Assembly (NCBI GenBank): GCA_965178525.1
Contig: CBCXVS010000063.1
Span: forward strand, 1 to 28,400
Reading direction: 5' to 3'
Source: CBCXVS01 sp965178525
Lineage (GTDB): Bacteria > Tectomicrobia > Entotheonellia > Entotheonellales > Entotheonellaceae
DNA length: 28,400 nt
The translations under genes were made by a program, and so were the position numbers. The notes under the pieces are model-generated. The model worked only from the letters and a program-made list of their open reading frames with translations, made no database searches and was not told the origin of the DNA. Of the stretch, positions 6,978 through 14,466 are shown piece after piece. The number at the start of each line of letters is the position of its first letter. Positions within the stretch are counted from its first letter, which is position 1.

Positions 6978-7637
6978 ATGTCCGATATCCCGGATGATGA
7001 ACTGGTATACGAGGATCAATCGCAGCTTCCCGACATCATGCCGATTTTCCCGCTGCCCAACGTGGTCTTGCTCCCCAACGCTAGCCTGCCGCTATTTATC
7101 TTTGAGGACCGTTACAAGCAGATGGTGAGGGATTGTCTGGATTCGGATCGCTACCTCTCGGTGGCCTTACTCAAAAAAGGCTGGGAACAGCAGTCCGGCC
7201 CGCCACGGCCCTATCCGATTGCTGGCTTTGGCCGCATTGTGCGGGCCTCACGCCTGCCGAATGATTGCATCGACATTGTGATTCAGGGCATGGGCCGCAT
7301 CGAAATGACCGATTTTCACGATGACCGGGCCTATCTGCGGGCCTCCGTCGATCTCTTTCGGTCCACCTATCCGACCGGGCCGGATCTCTCCGCACAAGCC
7401 GAAACCATGCGCAGTCGCTTCATCAGTCTGCTCGATGCACGGGGTATCTCCGCCCTTGAATTGCGCACGAGTCTCAAACTTCTCTCCAGCCCGATTGATC
7501 TGGTCTTTTTCATTACGGCCCATCTCCCTCTCGAGCCCTATGTCAAGCAGGAAATCGTCGAACAGCAAGCGGTCGATGCCCAAATCGCCCAGATCAACGA
7601 TAGCCTCGCTTCCTCGATGGGCTCGCATTTAAACTAA
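6978..7637 (+). CDS. Lon substrate-binding (LonN/PUA-like) domain protein
   Basis: This 219-residue stand-alone LON N-terminal domain protein lacks any ATPase or protease part. It has the opening IMPIFPLPNVVLLPNASLPL and IFEDRYKQMVRDCL, which match the ATP-dependent protease La N-terminal family, followed by VALLKKG, GFGRIVRASRLPNDCIDIVIQG and the helical C-terminal half. It may bind unfolded or specific substrates; its role outside Lon is not established. AAGGAG at 6966-6971, six bases before ATG6978, is strong. It is followed 13 bases later by the HTTM partner gene, so it may be in the same transcript. Confidence 0.82.
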   Translation: MSDIPDDELVYEDQSQLPDIMPIFPLPNVVLLPNASLPLFIFEDRYKQMVRDCLDSDRYLSVALLKKGWEQQSGPPRPYPIAGFGRIVRASRLPNDCIDIVIQGMGRIEMTDFHDDRAYLRASVDLFRSTYPTGPDLSAQAETMRSRFISLLDARGISALELRTSLKLLSSPIDLVFFITAHLPLEPYVKQEIVEQQAVDAQIAQINDSLASSMGSHLN

Positions 7638-7650
7638 CGGTGCGGGCGGG

Positions 7651-8118
7651 ATGCAACGCGACACGCAAACGATCTCCGATCCCGCCAATCCCATGCGTCA
7701 ACGCGCCTGGGTGTCCGGGTTGATCGCCGCCTATGTGATCCTGCAGGTGCTGATTCCTCTTGGCTACTATATTTGGCGCACCAATCCCGACAATGAACGG
7801 TTTGCATGGCGCATGTTCTCGGCCATCCGGGTGCGCCAATGTCACGTGGCAAGCGAGGGGTACCGCCGTGATGGCGAGCATCTCGAACGCATCGATCTGC
7901 CGCTCACCTCATCGTTGCACACCGCATGGGTCGATCACCTCAAGCGCAATCGCACCCGTGTTGCGCATGCGTATCTCGACTGGCAATGCGAGCAACCCTT
8001 GATGGAAAACATCTCGCTTCTCCGACGCTGCAAGGCTATTGATGACAGAGTGGGCAAGGGCTGGCGGATCAGCATGCAGTGTGCGAATCGGAGCATACAC
8101 GTGCAGGAGATGCCATGA
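7651..8118 (+). CDS. HTTM partner protein, membrane-anchored
   Basis: This 155-residue protein has one transmembrane helix (about residues 20-42, WVSGLIAAYVILQVLIPLGYY), then a block NERFAWRMFSAIRV and a soluble tail. In many genomes short proteins of this plan sit directly before HTTM (horizontally transferred transmembrane, gamma-carboxylase-related) proteins. Here the stop codon overlaps the next start (ATGA at 8115-8118), so the two are translationally coupled. It is the smaller relative of the partner at 19617-20317. The biochemical role is unknown. The ribosome-binding site (GGGCGGG) is weak; a later in-frame ATG at 7693 has no better one. Confidence 0.6.
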   Translation: MQRDTQTISDPANPMRQRAWVSGLIAAYVILQVLIPLGYYIWRTNPDNERFAWRMFSAIRVRQCHVASEGYRRDGEHLERIDLPLTSSLHTAWVDHLKRNRTRVAHAYLDWQCEQPLMENISLLRRCKAIDDRVGKGWRISMQCANRSIHVQEMP

Positions 8119-9425
8119 TCGTGTCCTGGTGGAATCTGTACCGGTTCGGTCCCATACGAGCCATTCGCCCGCAATTCGCCACCCGTCTCACGCTCGCCTT
8201 GCTGGCATTCGATATCTGGCTCCTCATGCTCGCCGGTGGCGGCAGATACGGCGCTGGCGATTTCAACGTCACCCATTTCGCCTGGCTCGATGGCATACAA
8301 CCGATACCACAGCCGGCCTTCTATGTGGGCTTGCTGACCTTTGTTGGTCTGTTGGCCCTGGCCACGGCGCTATCCGGACCGACACGGGGCGCTATGATCG
8401 TGGTGTTCCTCGGGTATACCTACAGTTGGGTGATGAGTCTACTCGATGCCTATCAGCACCACTATCTGCTCTCGTTATTACTCTTTTGCATGATATTTTT
8501 CAACTATGACACGCCACTTGGCCTCCCGAACAGCGGTTTATCGGCGCAAGCAAAGAACGCGAAACGGCCACAACCGACGCCACGCACCCAAGTCTCGTTA
8601 CCGACTCAACCCCGTGGGACAGCGCTCTCCACATCGTGGGCCTATGGCTTATTCTGCGTGACGGTCGCCATCGTCTACACCTTCACCGCAGTGACCAAAC
8701 TCTCGCCCGCATGGCGAGATGGTTCGGTCCTACGTCACCTCGCGCCTAGCGATGGACGGCTCCATGACTTTGCCGATTGGCTGCAGCTGATGGGACTTCC
8801 CTACACCTTACCCTGGCCCTTGCTGGCCGGGTCTATCGGCTGCGTTCAGGTCGTGCTCGCTATCACATACCTCGTTGCGCCTCTGCGAGACCGTTCGCTC
8901 AGCGGACCGATGCGTCGGGTACGAGACCTCATGATGGGCTTGGGATTCGTCCTCGCGGTGTGCTTTCACCTCAGCGTTGGCGAACTGGGGCTCCGAATCG
9001 GCTGGTTTAGCTATTATATGGTCGGCATTGCCTGCGTGACCCTTTTACCGGCCCAGTGGCTGGAACAGGTGTGGCGTATTCTTGCAACGCCCTTCGGCCA
9101 CAGGCGTGTGACGCCAGCGCCCCCGTCAGGACAGCGCCGGTCTATAGGCGCGCGCATGCGCCGCTATGGACGTGAATGCCTATTTGCCCTTGTTTTGGTG
9201 GCGTTCTTTACGTGGGTGGGGGTGGCCATCAATCTTCCCGGCGTTGCATATGCCATTTTCGTCGGAGGCATCGCGTATATCGGGTGGACCATTTTGCAGG
9301 TGTGGCGTGGCGATATGCACCGATGGCCCGGACGCAGTGCTGCCCTTGCGGCGTCGGCGCTCTCCATGTGGGCGTGTATGACGTTCAGTGATTTGCGCTG
9401 GAGGTACTATCGCTTCGTGGGCTGA
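8115..9425 (+). CDS. HTTM-domain (vitamin K-dependent gamma-carboxylase-like) membrane protein, copy 1
   Basis: This 436-residue polytopic membrane protein has about ten hydrophobic helices. The segment DAYQHHYLLSLLLFCMIFF and the following soluble linker before AYGLFCVTVAIVYTFTAVTKL are typical of HTTM proteins, the family related to gamma-glutamyl carboxylase. HTTM proteins have no firmly known substrate in bacteria. ATG8115 overlaps the stop of the partner gene. The annotated end at 9425 is doubtful: in the +1 frame the sequence continues AEKYAPAGQTRRREIEN and ends at a TAA at 9499-9501, which looks like a genuine coding tail of 26 residues after a one-base insertion near the GGG at 9419-9421. 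Confidence 0.75.
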   Translation: MIVSWWNLYRFGPIRAIRPQFATRLTLALLAFDIWLLMLAGGGRYGAGDFNVTHFAWLDGIQPIPQPAFYVGLLTFVGLLALATALSGPTRGAMIVVFLGYTYSWVMSLLDAYQHHYLLSLLLFCMIFFNYDTPLGLPNSGLSAQAKNAKRPQPTPRTQVSLPTQPRGTALSTSWAYGLFCVTVAIVYTFTAVTKLSPAWRDGSVLRHLAPSDGRLHDFADWLQLMGLPYTLPWPLLAGSIGCVQVVLAITYLVAPLRDRSLSGPMRRVRDLMMGLGFVLAVCFHLSVGELGLRIGWFSYYMVGIACVTLLPAQWLEQVWRILATPFGHRRVTPAPPSGQRRSIGARMRRYGRECLFALVLVAFFTWVGVAINLPGVAYAIFVGGIAYIGWTILQVWRGDMHRWPGRSAALAASALSMWACMTFSDLRWRYYRFVG

Positions 9426-9501
9426 AAAATACGCCCCTGCGGGCCAGACACGCCGCCGTGAAATCGAAAACATTCGGCAAAAACTGAACGCCCGCCGCTA
9501 A

Positions 9502-9764
9502 TTGACAGACTGGTTGGAGATGCAGCGAACGTTTCCTTTGGCGCTCTATCGAGCTTTTACTCCGGCTTTTGCGCCAGTTGACGGCCGGTGCCTGATTTGT
9601 CGGATACGCTTGTCTCCGGCGTGTTTTCGCCCTGGACGTCACTCTCTTTTCGTTGCGTTTGTCGTCCTGCTATTGATCGCATCCCCATGTAAAAGTCTGG
9701 GCGTAACGCCAATGAAAGCGGCGAGGGCATCACTGCACAAGTGAGGAACATCGTGAGGGCGAAC
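9502..9764. other. intergenic region without a recognisable gene
   Basis: No reading frame here looks coding. TTGACA occurs at 9504-9509 but no -10 box is found at a suitable distance. It presumably holds the promoter of the cytochrome c gene. Confidence 0.4.
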
Positions 9765-10275
9765 ATGATGGGACATGACATCCTTGCAGGATTCATCGTG
9801 GCAGGCGTTATCCTGTACGGCGCCGCCGGGGCGCAAGACGTAGACCTGACCGCAGCCCAAGCACTGTACCGGGAGCAGTGTAGCAAGTGTCACGGCTTGA
9901 TCTCGCCGGACGCGCCCAGGCAAAGCCATGCCCCGTTTGCCTCTGGCCGAGCCGTCGTTGCGGTGGCGCCGGAGAGCGCTGGGCCCATCCGGCTGGCGTA
10001 TGCCATCGGCTAGCATACGCCTCGCCTTTGCGCCGCCATACGGCCCGCCACTACGCGGCGTGTATGGCCGGCCGGCCGGCAGTGTGACGGATTTTAGCTA
10101 TTCCCGCGCTTTTAAACGCGCCCTGCACGGCGTCGTGTGGAACCGTGAAACGCTGGACGCCTGGATCACCGATTCCCAGAAACGCGTCCCAGGCGCCCTG
10201 ATGTTCTACAAACAGCCGGCCCCGGAGATTCGGCGCCAGATTATCACCTACTTAAAAGCTCACAGCACGCCATAA
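9765..10275 (+). pseudogene. class I cytochrome c, frameshifted
   Basis: The first part (ATG9765, preceded by GAGGG) has a Sec signal peptide MGHDILAGFIVAGVILYGAAGA and the heme-binding motif CSKCH (9879-9893), then runs into a TAG at 10014-10016. In the +1 frame the protein continues: IRLAFAPPYGPPLRGVYGRP, SVTDFSYSRAFK, VVWNRETLDAWITDSQK and RVPGALMFYKQP, ending at 10275. GALMFYK carries the methionine that would be the sixth heme ligand. The two parts together make a complete periplasmic monoheme cytochrome c of about 165 residues. One extra base (or two lost) between about 9900 and 10020 explains the break. It is either a sequencing error or a recent mutation. Confidence 0.75.
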
Positions 10276-10296
10276 GGCACGGATGCCACATGTGCG

Positions 10297-11808
10297 CTAG
10301 GCCGGGCGCTTCATGATATACCCATAGGCCGCGTTGTCGCGCAGCGAATCGAGCGTGCCCGCCATGCGGTATTCCTGTTTGATCTGGGCGAACTTGTCCT
10401 CGGACAGGGGCTGGTAGTCCGCACGCAAATTGAGATTGTACAAGCGGGCAGACGTGTATCCGAAGATCTGATTCTTGGCCGGACCATTGGCCGCTCCCAA
10501 GGGCGCGAAGCCATGCTTTTTCTGCATGTTCTCCGGGATCTCCAACCGGCGCAGGGCTTCGATTTGCCACTGCGGCGAGCCGTACAACACGGAGTCCGTG
10601 CCCCAGACCACGTGGTCAATGCCCAGGCCCTTGATCCACGTGCCCAGCAGGGCCGCGGCAAATCGCGGATTGGCCGTACACGAGTTAGCAAAGCTCGTGC
10701 CCATCTCGGCGTAGACATTGGTGACGCCATATTTCTCGGGAATGCGGGCCAGCTCGCTGGCCCATTCAATCTCACCGCTCTGCTCAAATTTGTCCAGGGA
10801 GGCGTCAGGCGTCTCTAAGAAGGCCCGCAGACAGCCGTGGTAGATGACGAAATTCAACTGTGGCCAGTCCTGTGCGGCTTTGCCAATATCCCAGGGGGTG
10901 TTGTACTTCCAGACGCCGGCCCAGCTCTTTTCGTAATCCGCCGGCATCAACCCTTTGTGAATGCAGAGGGTGCGGATACCCGCTTTGACGGCCTTTTCGT
11001 AGAACGGATAGACGAGCTTTTCGTCGTCGAGCCGCCAGGGATATTTCGTTTTGGCCGAGAGCGGATCGCCGATCGTATACAGTTTCCAACTCGACGGGGC
11101 GTGCGTTTCCAGGGCTTGATCCACCGCTTCCATCCAGCCGGGTTGTCCCGACGTCACCACCGCATGGCCCAACATGCGTTTGCTGCCGGCGATTTTATTG
11201 ACGGCGGTGACGGCTTCCGCGATCGCCGTGTTGGGCAAAAATTCCCAGGATTTGTCGTCAAATGGCGCCCCACTCAGCAACGCCACGGACGTATCGCTAT
11301 TAAGGAAGATTTGGCGCACGTAGTTTTCGAACTTGAAGTAATAGAGGCTCTTTTTCTCCTCATCCGTGAGCGCGGGATTCCAATGTTCTCCGGCAAACAC
11401 CGGCAGGCCTAACAGGCCCTCTTGCTGAAAATCGTCACGCACGAAGTGAGTCTGATCATCGAAGATGAACTGACCTTTCAATGCCTCAGCCCGTTCCGCC
11501 GTTCGTTCCGGCTCAGCGGCCTCGGCTTCCGAGACGTTAAAGAGATTGCCGAAGACGTTGTTCATGGCCACAAACGCCGCCGCCATACCCGAGGCGGTGC
11601 GCAGAAACTGCCGCCGATCCAGGCCCTGTTTGGCTCCATGGGTATCCGCCAATGCCTTGATGTGTGCTTCTACTTGCTTTTGCTGTGCCGTCTGGGGGAG
11701 CGGATTGAATTCCCTGTTCGAGATGATTTGGGTCGGTACCGGGGAGCGGAAGCCGCTTTCCGCCGGTTCGAGTTGGGCCAGTTCCCGGTCGCTGAGATAG
11801 ATACCCAT
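10297..11808 (-). CDS. exported amidohydrolase-family (TIM-barrel) protein with internal Tat motif
   Basis: This 503-residue protein has a twin-arginine motif RRQFLR at residues 65-70, followed by a hydrophobic stretch (75-90) and an Ala-rich cleavage region near 97. The Tat signal is therefore preceded by an unusual cytosolic extension of about 60 residues starting MGIYLSDRELAQLEP. The rest is an amidohydrolase-2-like barrel: the DDQTHFV metal-site-like segment, an internal histidine in HKGLMPADYEKSW, YAEMGTSFANS and WGTDSVLYGSPQWQIE near the end. Members hydrolyse or decarboxylate cyclic or aromatic acids. A GGAGAGG lies close to the ATG. It is divergent from a second amidohydrolase at 11982, with a shared promoter region of about 170 bases. 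The substrate is unknown. Confidence 0.75.
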   Translation of the reverse strand: MGIYLSDRELAQLEPAESGFRSPVPTQIISNREFNPLPQTAQQKQVEAHIKALADTHGAKQGLDRRQFLRTASGMAAAFVAMNNVFGNLFNVSEAEAAEPERTAERAEALKGQFIFDDQTHFVRDDFQQEGLLGLPVFAGEHWNPALTDEEKKSLYYFKFENYVRQIFLNSDTSVALLSGAPFDDKSWEFLPNTAIAEAVTAVNKIAGSKRMLGHAVVTSGQPGWMEAVDQALETHAPSSWKLYTIGDPLSAKTKYPWRLDDEKLVYPFYEKAVKAGIRTLCIHKGLMPADYEKSWAGVWKYNTPWDIGKAAQDWPQLNFVIYHGCLRAFLETPDASLDKFEQSGEIEWASELARIPEKYGVTNVYAEMGTSFANSCTANPRFAAALLGTWIKGLGIDHVVWGTDSVLYGSPQWQIEALRRLEIPENMQKKHGFAPLGAANGPAKNQIFGYTSARLYNLNLRADYQPLSEDKFAQIKQEYRMAGTLDSLRDNAAYGYIMKRPA

Positions 11809-11981
11809 GGTGTCCTCTCCTCTGCTAGTCTAACGCGGTATTGCTTGCATGCCGCGGCAGTCTAGCGGAGTCGCCGGGGGATTGCAATGCAGTCTTGCCT
11901 TGCATTCTGAGGCCCGGTAGTGATGTAATCGGCGTGGTATCCTGTGCCGGCATACGAGCTGCGGTCATGAGGGAGGTCATC

Positions 11982-13193
11982 ATGCGACAGGGATTTCACG
12001 TTATTGATTCGGATACGCACGTTAATCCGTCCTTGGATGTCTTATTGCGTTATGCGGACAAGGCGCTTCAGGAGCAGCTGCACGAGCTCCAACCGTACAT
12101 GCGGAAGGTCAAGCCCCAACCGGGGCGGGGAGACGCCGAGGATCAGGACGACTATACGGTCCTGACGATCAAACCCCTACGGTATCAGCGCGTGGCTGGC
12201 GAAAAACCTGGCGCGCCTAGCGAGACGCAAGGCGCCACGGGCTTTTTGTCCGGCCGCACGCAGATGGTGACGCGGCAACGCATTGCCGTGCGTGCGGCCG
12301 AGGATAATGCCACCGGCCGCCTGCAAGACATGGATACCGAGGGCCGGGATATCGACTTTATGGTACCCGGCACCTGGGCCTTTGGGGCCGTGACCCTGGC
12401 GCCGCATCTGTTCAAGGGGCTGTATCGCGCCTATCACCGCTATATGGCGGATTTTTGCGCAGCGGATGCGCGCCGCTTGAAGAGCATGATCCTCGCCCCG
12501 GCGAACGCGCCGGCCTGGGCCGCCGACATAATCCGGGCGCATGCGCATGAAGAATGGGTCGCGGCGGTGTGGCCGGTGTTGCCCCCCGATCTGCCGATTG
12601 ACGACCCTGACTTGGAACCCATCTGGGAGGCGGCAAACGAGGCCGATCTGCCCATTATGTACCACAGCTTTACCATCGAGACGCCGTACTTCCCCGGGTA
12701 TCGGGATATTTGGGACAATCCGGCCATGGGGCGGTGTGCCGGCCAAACCTGGGGCGGGCAGCGTTTTCTTTCCTTCATGCTCATAGGAGGGATGCTGGAT
12801 CGCTACCCGCGGCTACGGGTTGGGGCGCTGGAGTGCGGACATGGCTGGTTGCCGCATTGGCTCCTGCGTTTGACCCGGCAGATCGAGTACGTGCGGGGCT
12901 CGGTGTCGCCCAACTTGAAGCATACGCCGCTCGAGTATGCCCAGATGGGCCGCGTCTTTTGCAGTGTCGACCTGTCGGAAGGGGTGGAGATGACTCAGGC
13001 GGTCGTCAACTTGCTCGGCGATCACGTGCTCATGTTTGCCTCGGATTATCCGCACCCCGAGACGATTTTTCCCGATCATGCGGACGCGGTGATCGCCTGG
13101 CAAAACGTGTTGGGCGAGCCGGCGATGCACAAGTTAATGTGGGAGAATGCCGCGCGTTTTCTGCGGCTGACGTCCACGCCGTGGCGTGACTAA
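11982..13193 (+). CDS. amidohydrolase 2 family protein (COG2159 type)
   Basis: This 403-residue cytosolic protein begins MRQGFHVIDSDTHVNPSLD, with the metal-binding D-x-H-type motif at residues 11-13. Later blocks typical of the ACMSD-like amidohydrolase_2 family are LPIMYHSFT, GALECGHGWLPHWLLRL and FASDYPHPETIFP, where the aspartate is the probable catalytic or metal residue. These enzymes decarboxylate or hydrolyse aromatic or cyclic carboxylates. The start is ATG11982 with GGGAGG five bases upstream; a longer in-frame reading to 11841 has no site. It is followed after 38 bases by an HpcH/HpaI aldolase, suggesting sequential steps in one catabolic route. Confidence 0.8.
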   Translation: MRQGFHVIDSDTHVNPSLDVLLRYADKALQEQLHELQPYMRKVKPQPGRGDAEDQDDYTVLTIKPLRYQRVAGEKPGAPSETQGATGFLSGRTQMVTRQRIAVRAAEDNATGRLQDMDTEGRDIDFMVPGTWAFGAVTLAPHLFKGLYRAYHRYMADFCAADARRLKSMILAPANAPAWAADIIRAHAHEEWVAAVWPVLPPDLPIDDPDLEPIWEAANEADLPIMYHSFTIETPYFPGYRDIWDNPAMGRCAGQTWGGQRFLSFMLIGGMLDRYPRLRVGALECGHGWLPHWLLRLTRQIEYVRGSVSPNLKHTPLEYAQMGRVFCSVDLSEGVEMTQAVVNLLGDHVLMFASDYPHPETIFPDHADAVIAWQNVLGEPAMHKLMWENAARFLRLTSTPWRD

Positions 13194-13231
13194 CCCCTAT
13201 CCACTTCTTTCGAGAGAGGAATCCAAGCCTG

Positions 13232-13999
13232 ATGCGTACGAACAGCACAAAGGCCAAATTGGCCGCAGGCCAGGTCGTTTTCGGCGGCATTGTCAACCGC
13301 TATGCGCCCGATTTAGTGGAACTCTTCGGGGCCATTGGCTACGACTTTGTCATGATCGACTGCGAACATGGCTCGATGCATTTGGATCAGGTCGAACACA
13401 TGGTGCGCGCGGCTGAAGTATTTAATATTACGCCGATTACCCGCATGCCAAACCATGAGGATTCGACCATTTTGGGCTATCTAGACCGGGGCGTGCAGGG
13501 CATCATCGTGCCCCACGTCAATACGCGCGAGGCGGCGGAGTCCGTCGCCCGCGCCGCCCGGTACTATCCGGAAGGCCACCGCGGCATGGGCGGCGGACGC
13601 GCCCACGATTACGGCGTGGGCGTCTCGTGGGATGAGTCGACCCACTGGATTAATTCGCAGCTCCTCATCATCCCCATGGTGGAGGAAACCGAGGCGGTCG
13701 AGAACCTGGATGCGATTCTCACCGTTGCCGGGGTCGACGTCCTGCACGTGGCCTCCGGCGACCTCAGTCAGAGCATGGGCTTTCCCGGTCAGGCTAAGGT
13801 GCGCGAACTCATGTGCCAAGTCATCCCTAGAATCCGGTCCGGCGGCAAGTACGTGGGGGTGGGCGGCAACTCGCCCTCTGACGCTGCGGGGGTGGCGGAG
13901 TTTATCAAGCTCGGGGCCAATTTCGTGACCATTTCGGCGTTGGGACTTTTGCGCCTTGGCGCCGAGGATTTCCGCCAGCGTGTGACGGCAGCGCTGTAA
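13232..13999 (+). CDS. HpcH/HpaI family aldolase
   Basis: This 255-residue class II aldolase resembles HpaI and related 2-keto-3-deoxy acid aldolases, which split 4-hydroxy-2-oxo acids into pyruvate and an aldehyde. Family blocks are FGAIGYDFVMIDCEHGSM, with the active-site histidine in CEHG; TRMPNHED, with the conserved arginine; GYLDRGVQGIIVPHV; RAARYYPEGHRGMGGG; and IPMVEETEAVENLDAI and HVASGDLSQSMGFPG, with the Glu and Asp metal ligands. GAGAGAGGA lies 12 bases before the ATG. It is co-directional with the amidohydrolase upstream. The exact substrate is not readable. Confidence 0.82.
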   Translation: MRTNSTKAKLAAGQVVFGGIVNRYAPDLVELFGAIGYDFVMIDCEHGSMHLDQVEHMVRAAEVFNITPITRMPNHEDSTILGYLDRGVQGIIVPHVNTREAAESVARAARYYPEGHRGMGGGRAHDYGVGVSWDESTHWINSQLLIIPMVEETEAVENLDAILTVAGVDVLHVASGDLSQSMGFPGQAKVRELMCQVIPRIRSGGKYVGVGGNSPSDAAGVAEFIKLGANFVTISALGLLRLGAEDFRQRVTAAL

Positions 14000-14028
14000 A
14001 CCAAGCCCCGCGTCTTCAGCATGATACG

Positions 14029-14154
14029 CCCTAAGTTCAAGGCTTAGGGGTTGTATCCGGGGGCGAGATTGCACTATGATGCAAAGGTCATGCCGTCACT
14101 GCCTCGTGACGGTGGGGCTAGCGATTCGGTCCGCCAAAGTTGCATCGCTGGCCC
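14029..14154 (+). ncRNA. candidate structured RNA or leader: four hairpins in a row
   Basis: Four stems follow each other after the aldolase: CCCTAAG/CTTAGGG (14029-14049), TTGCA/TGCAA (14069-14084), CCGTCAC/GTGACGG (14093-14112), and GGGC-T-AGCGAT with ATCGCT-G-GCCC (14115-14154). The first may be a terminator for the aldolase, though no T-run follows. The others precede the small membrane protein and MFS genes by about 100 bases and could be a 5' leader element. It does not clearly match a riboswitch class known to me. The stems are seen directly; the RNA role is inferred. Confidence 0.35.
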
Positions 14155-14250
14155 TGTAGGGTCGCCACACAACATTCTCGGTATTCATGAGAGGTCAGCA
14201 TAAGCTATGGTTGGGTCCATTCATAGCCGCAAGACAAGAGCCGGTTGCCT

Positions 14251-14466
14251 ATGAAGCTCGGTGTACATATCCGGACCTCTCTGCTCGTTACGGTTCTCCT
14301 CGTGTTATTACGGCCTGTTTATGCCAATGGCGGACATGTGCACCTGGGCGGTATTTTCTTTCTGCTGCTCGGTGGTGTGGTCTTCATTGGCGGCCTGGTT
14401 GTGATATTCTATTTATTGCTGCGTGCGGAGCCGGAAGAAGCACAGGAGGAGCACGACTATGAGTGA
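14251..14466 (+). CDS. small membrane protein coupled to the MFS carrier
   Basis: This 71-residue protein has an N-terminal hydrophobic signal or anchor (LLVTVLLVLLRPVYANGG) and a second membrane helix (GIFFLLLGGVVFIGGLVVIF), then an acidic tail RAEPEEAQEEHDYE. Its stop (14464-14466) overlaps the MFS start at 14459 by eight bases, so the two are probably co-translated. It may be an accessory subunit of the carrier, but I recognise no family. The N-terminal start is uncertain because no good ribosome-binding site precedes ATG14251. Confidence 0.6.
   Translation: MKLGVHIRTSLLVTVLLVLLRPVYANGGHVHLGGIFFLLLGGVVFIGGLVVIFYLLLRAEPEEAQEEHDYE

Noticed and set aside
10837..11412. Long plus-strand open frame (191 codons) inside the amidohydrolase gene
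   Set aside because: It is antisense to a well-supported enzyme and arises from GC-rich codon bias; no ribosome-binding site.
14069..14154. Possible cyclic-di-GMP riboswitch (GATGCAAAG resembles its core)
   Set aside because: The required GGGCAAACC-like half and the receptor helix are not seen, so only a structured region of unknown class is reported.
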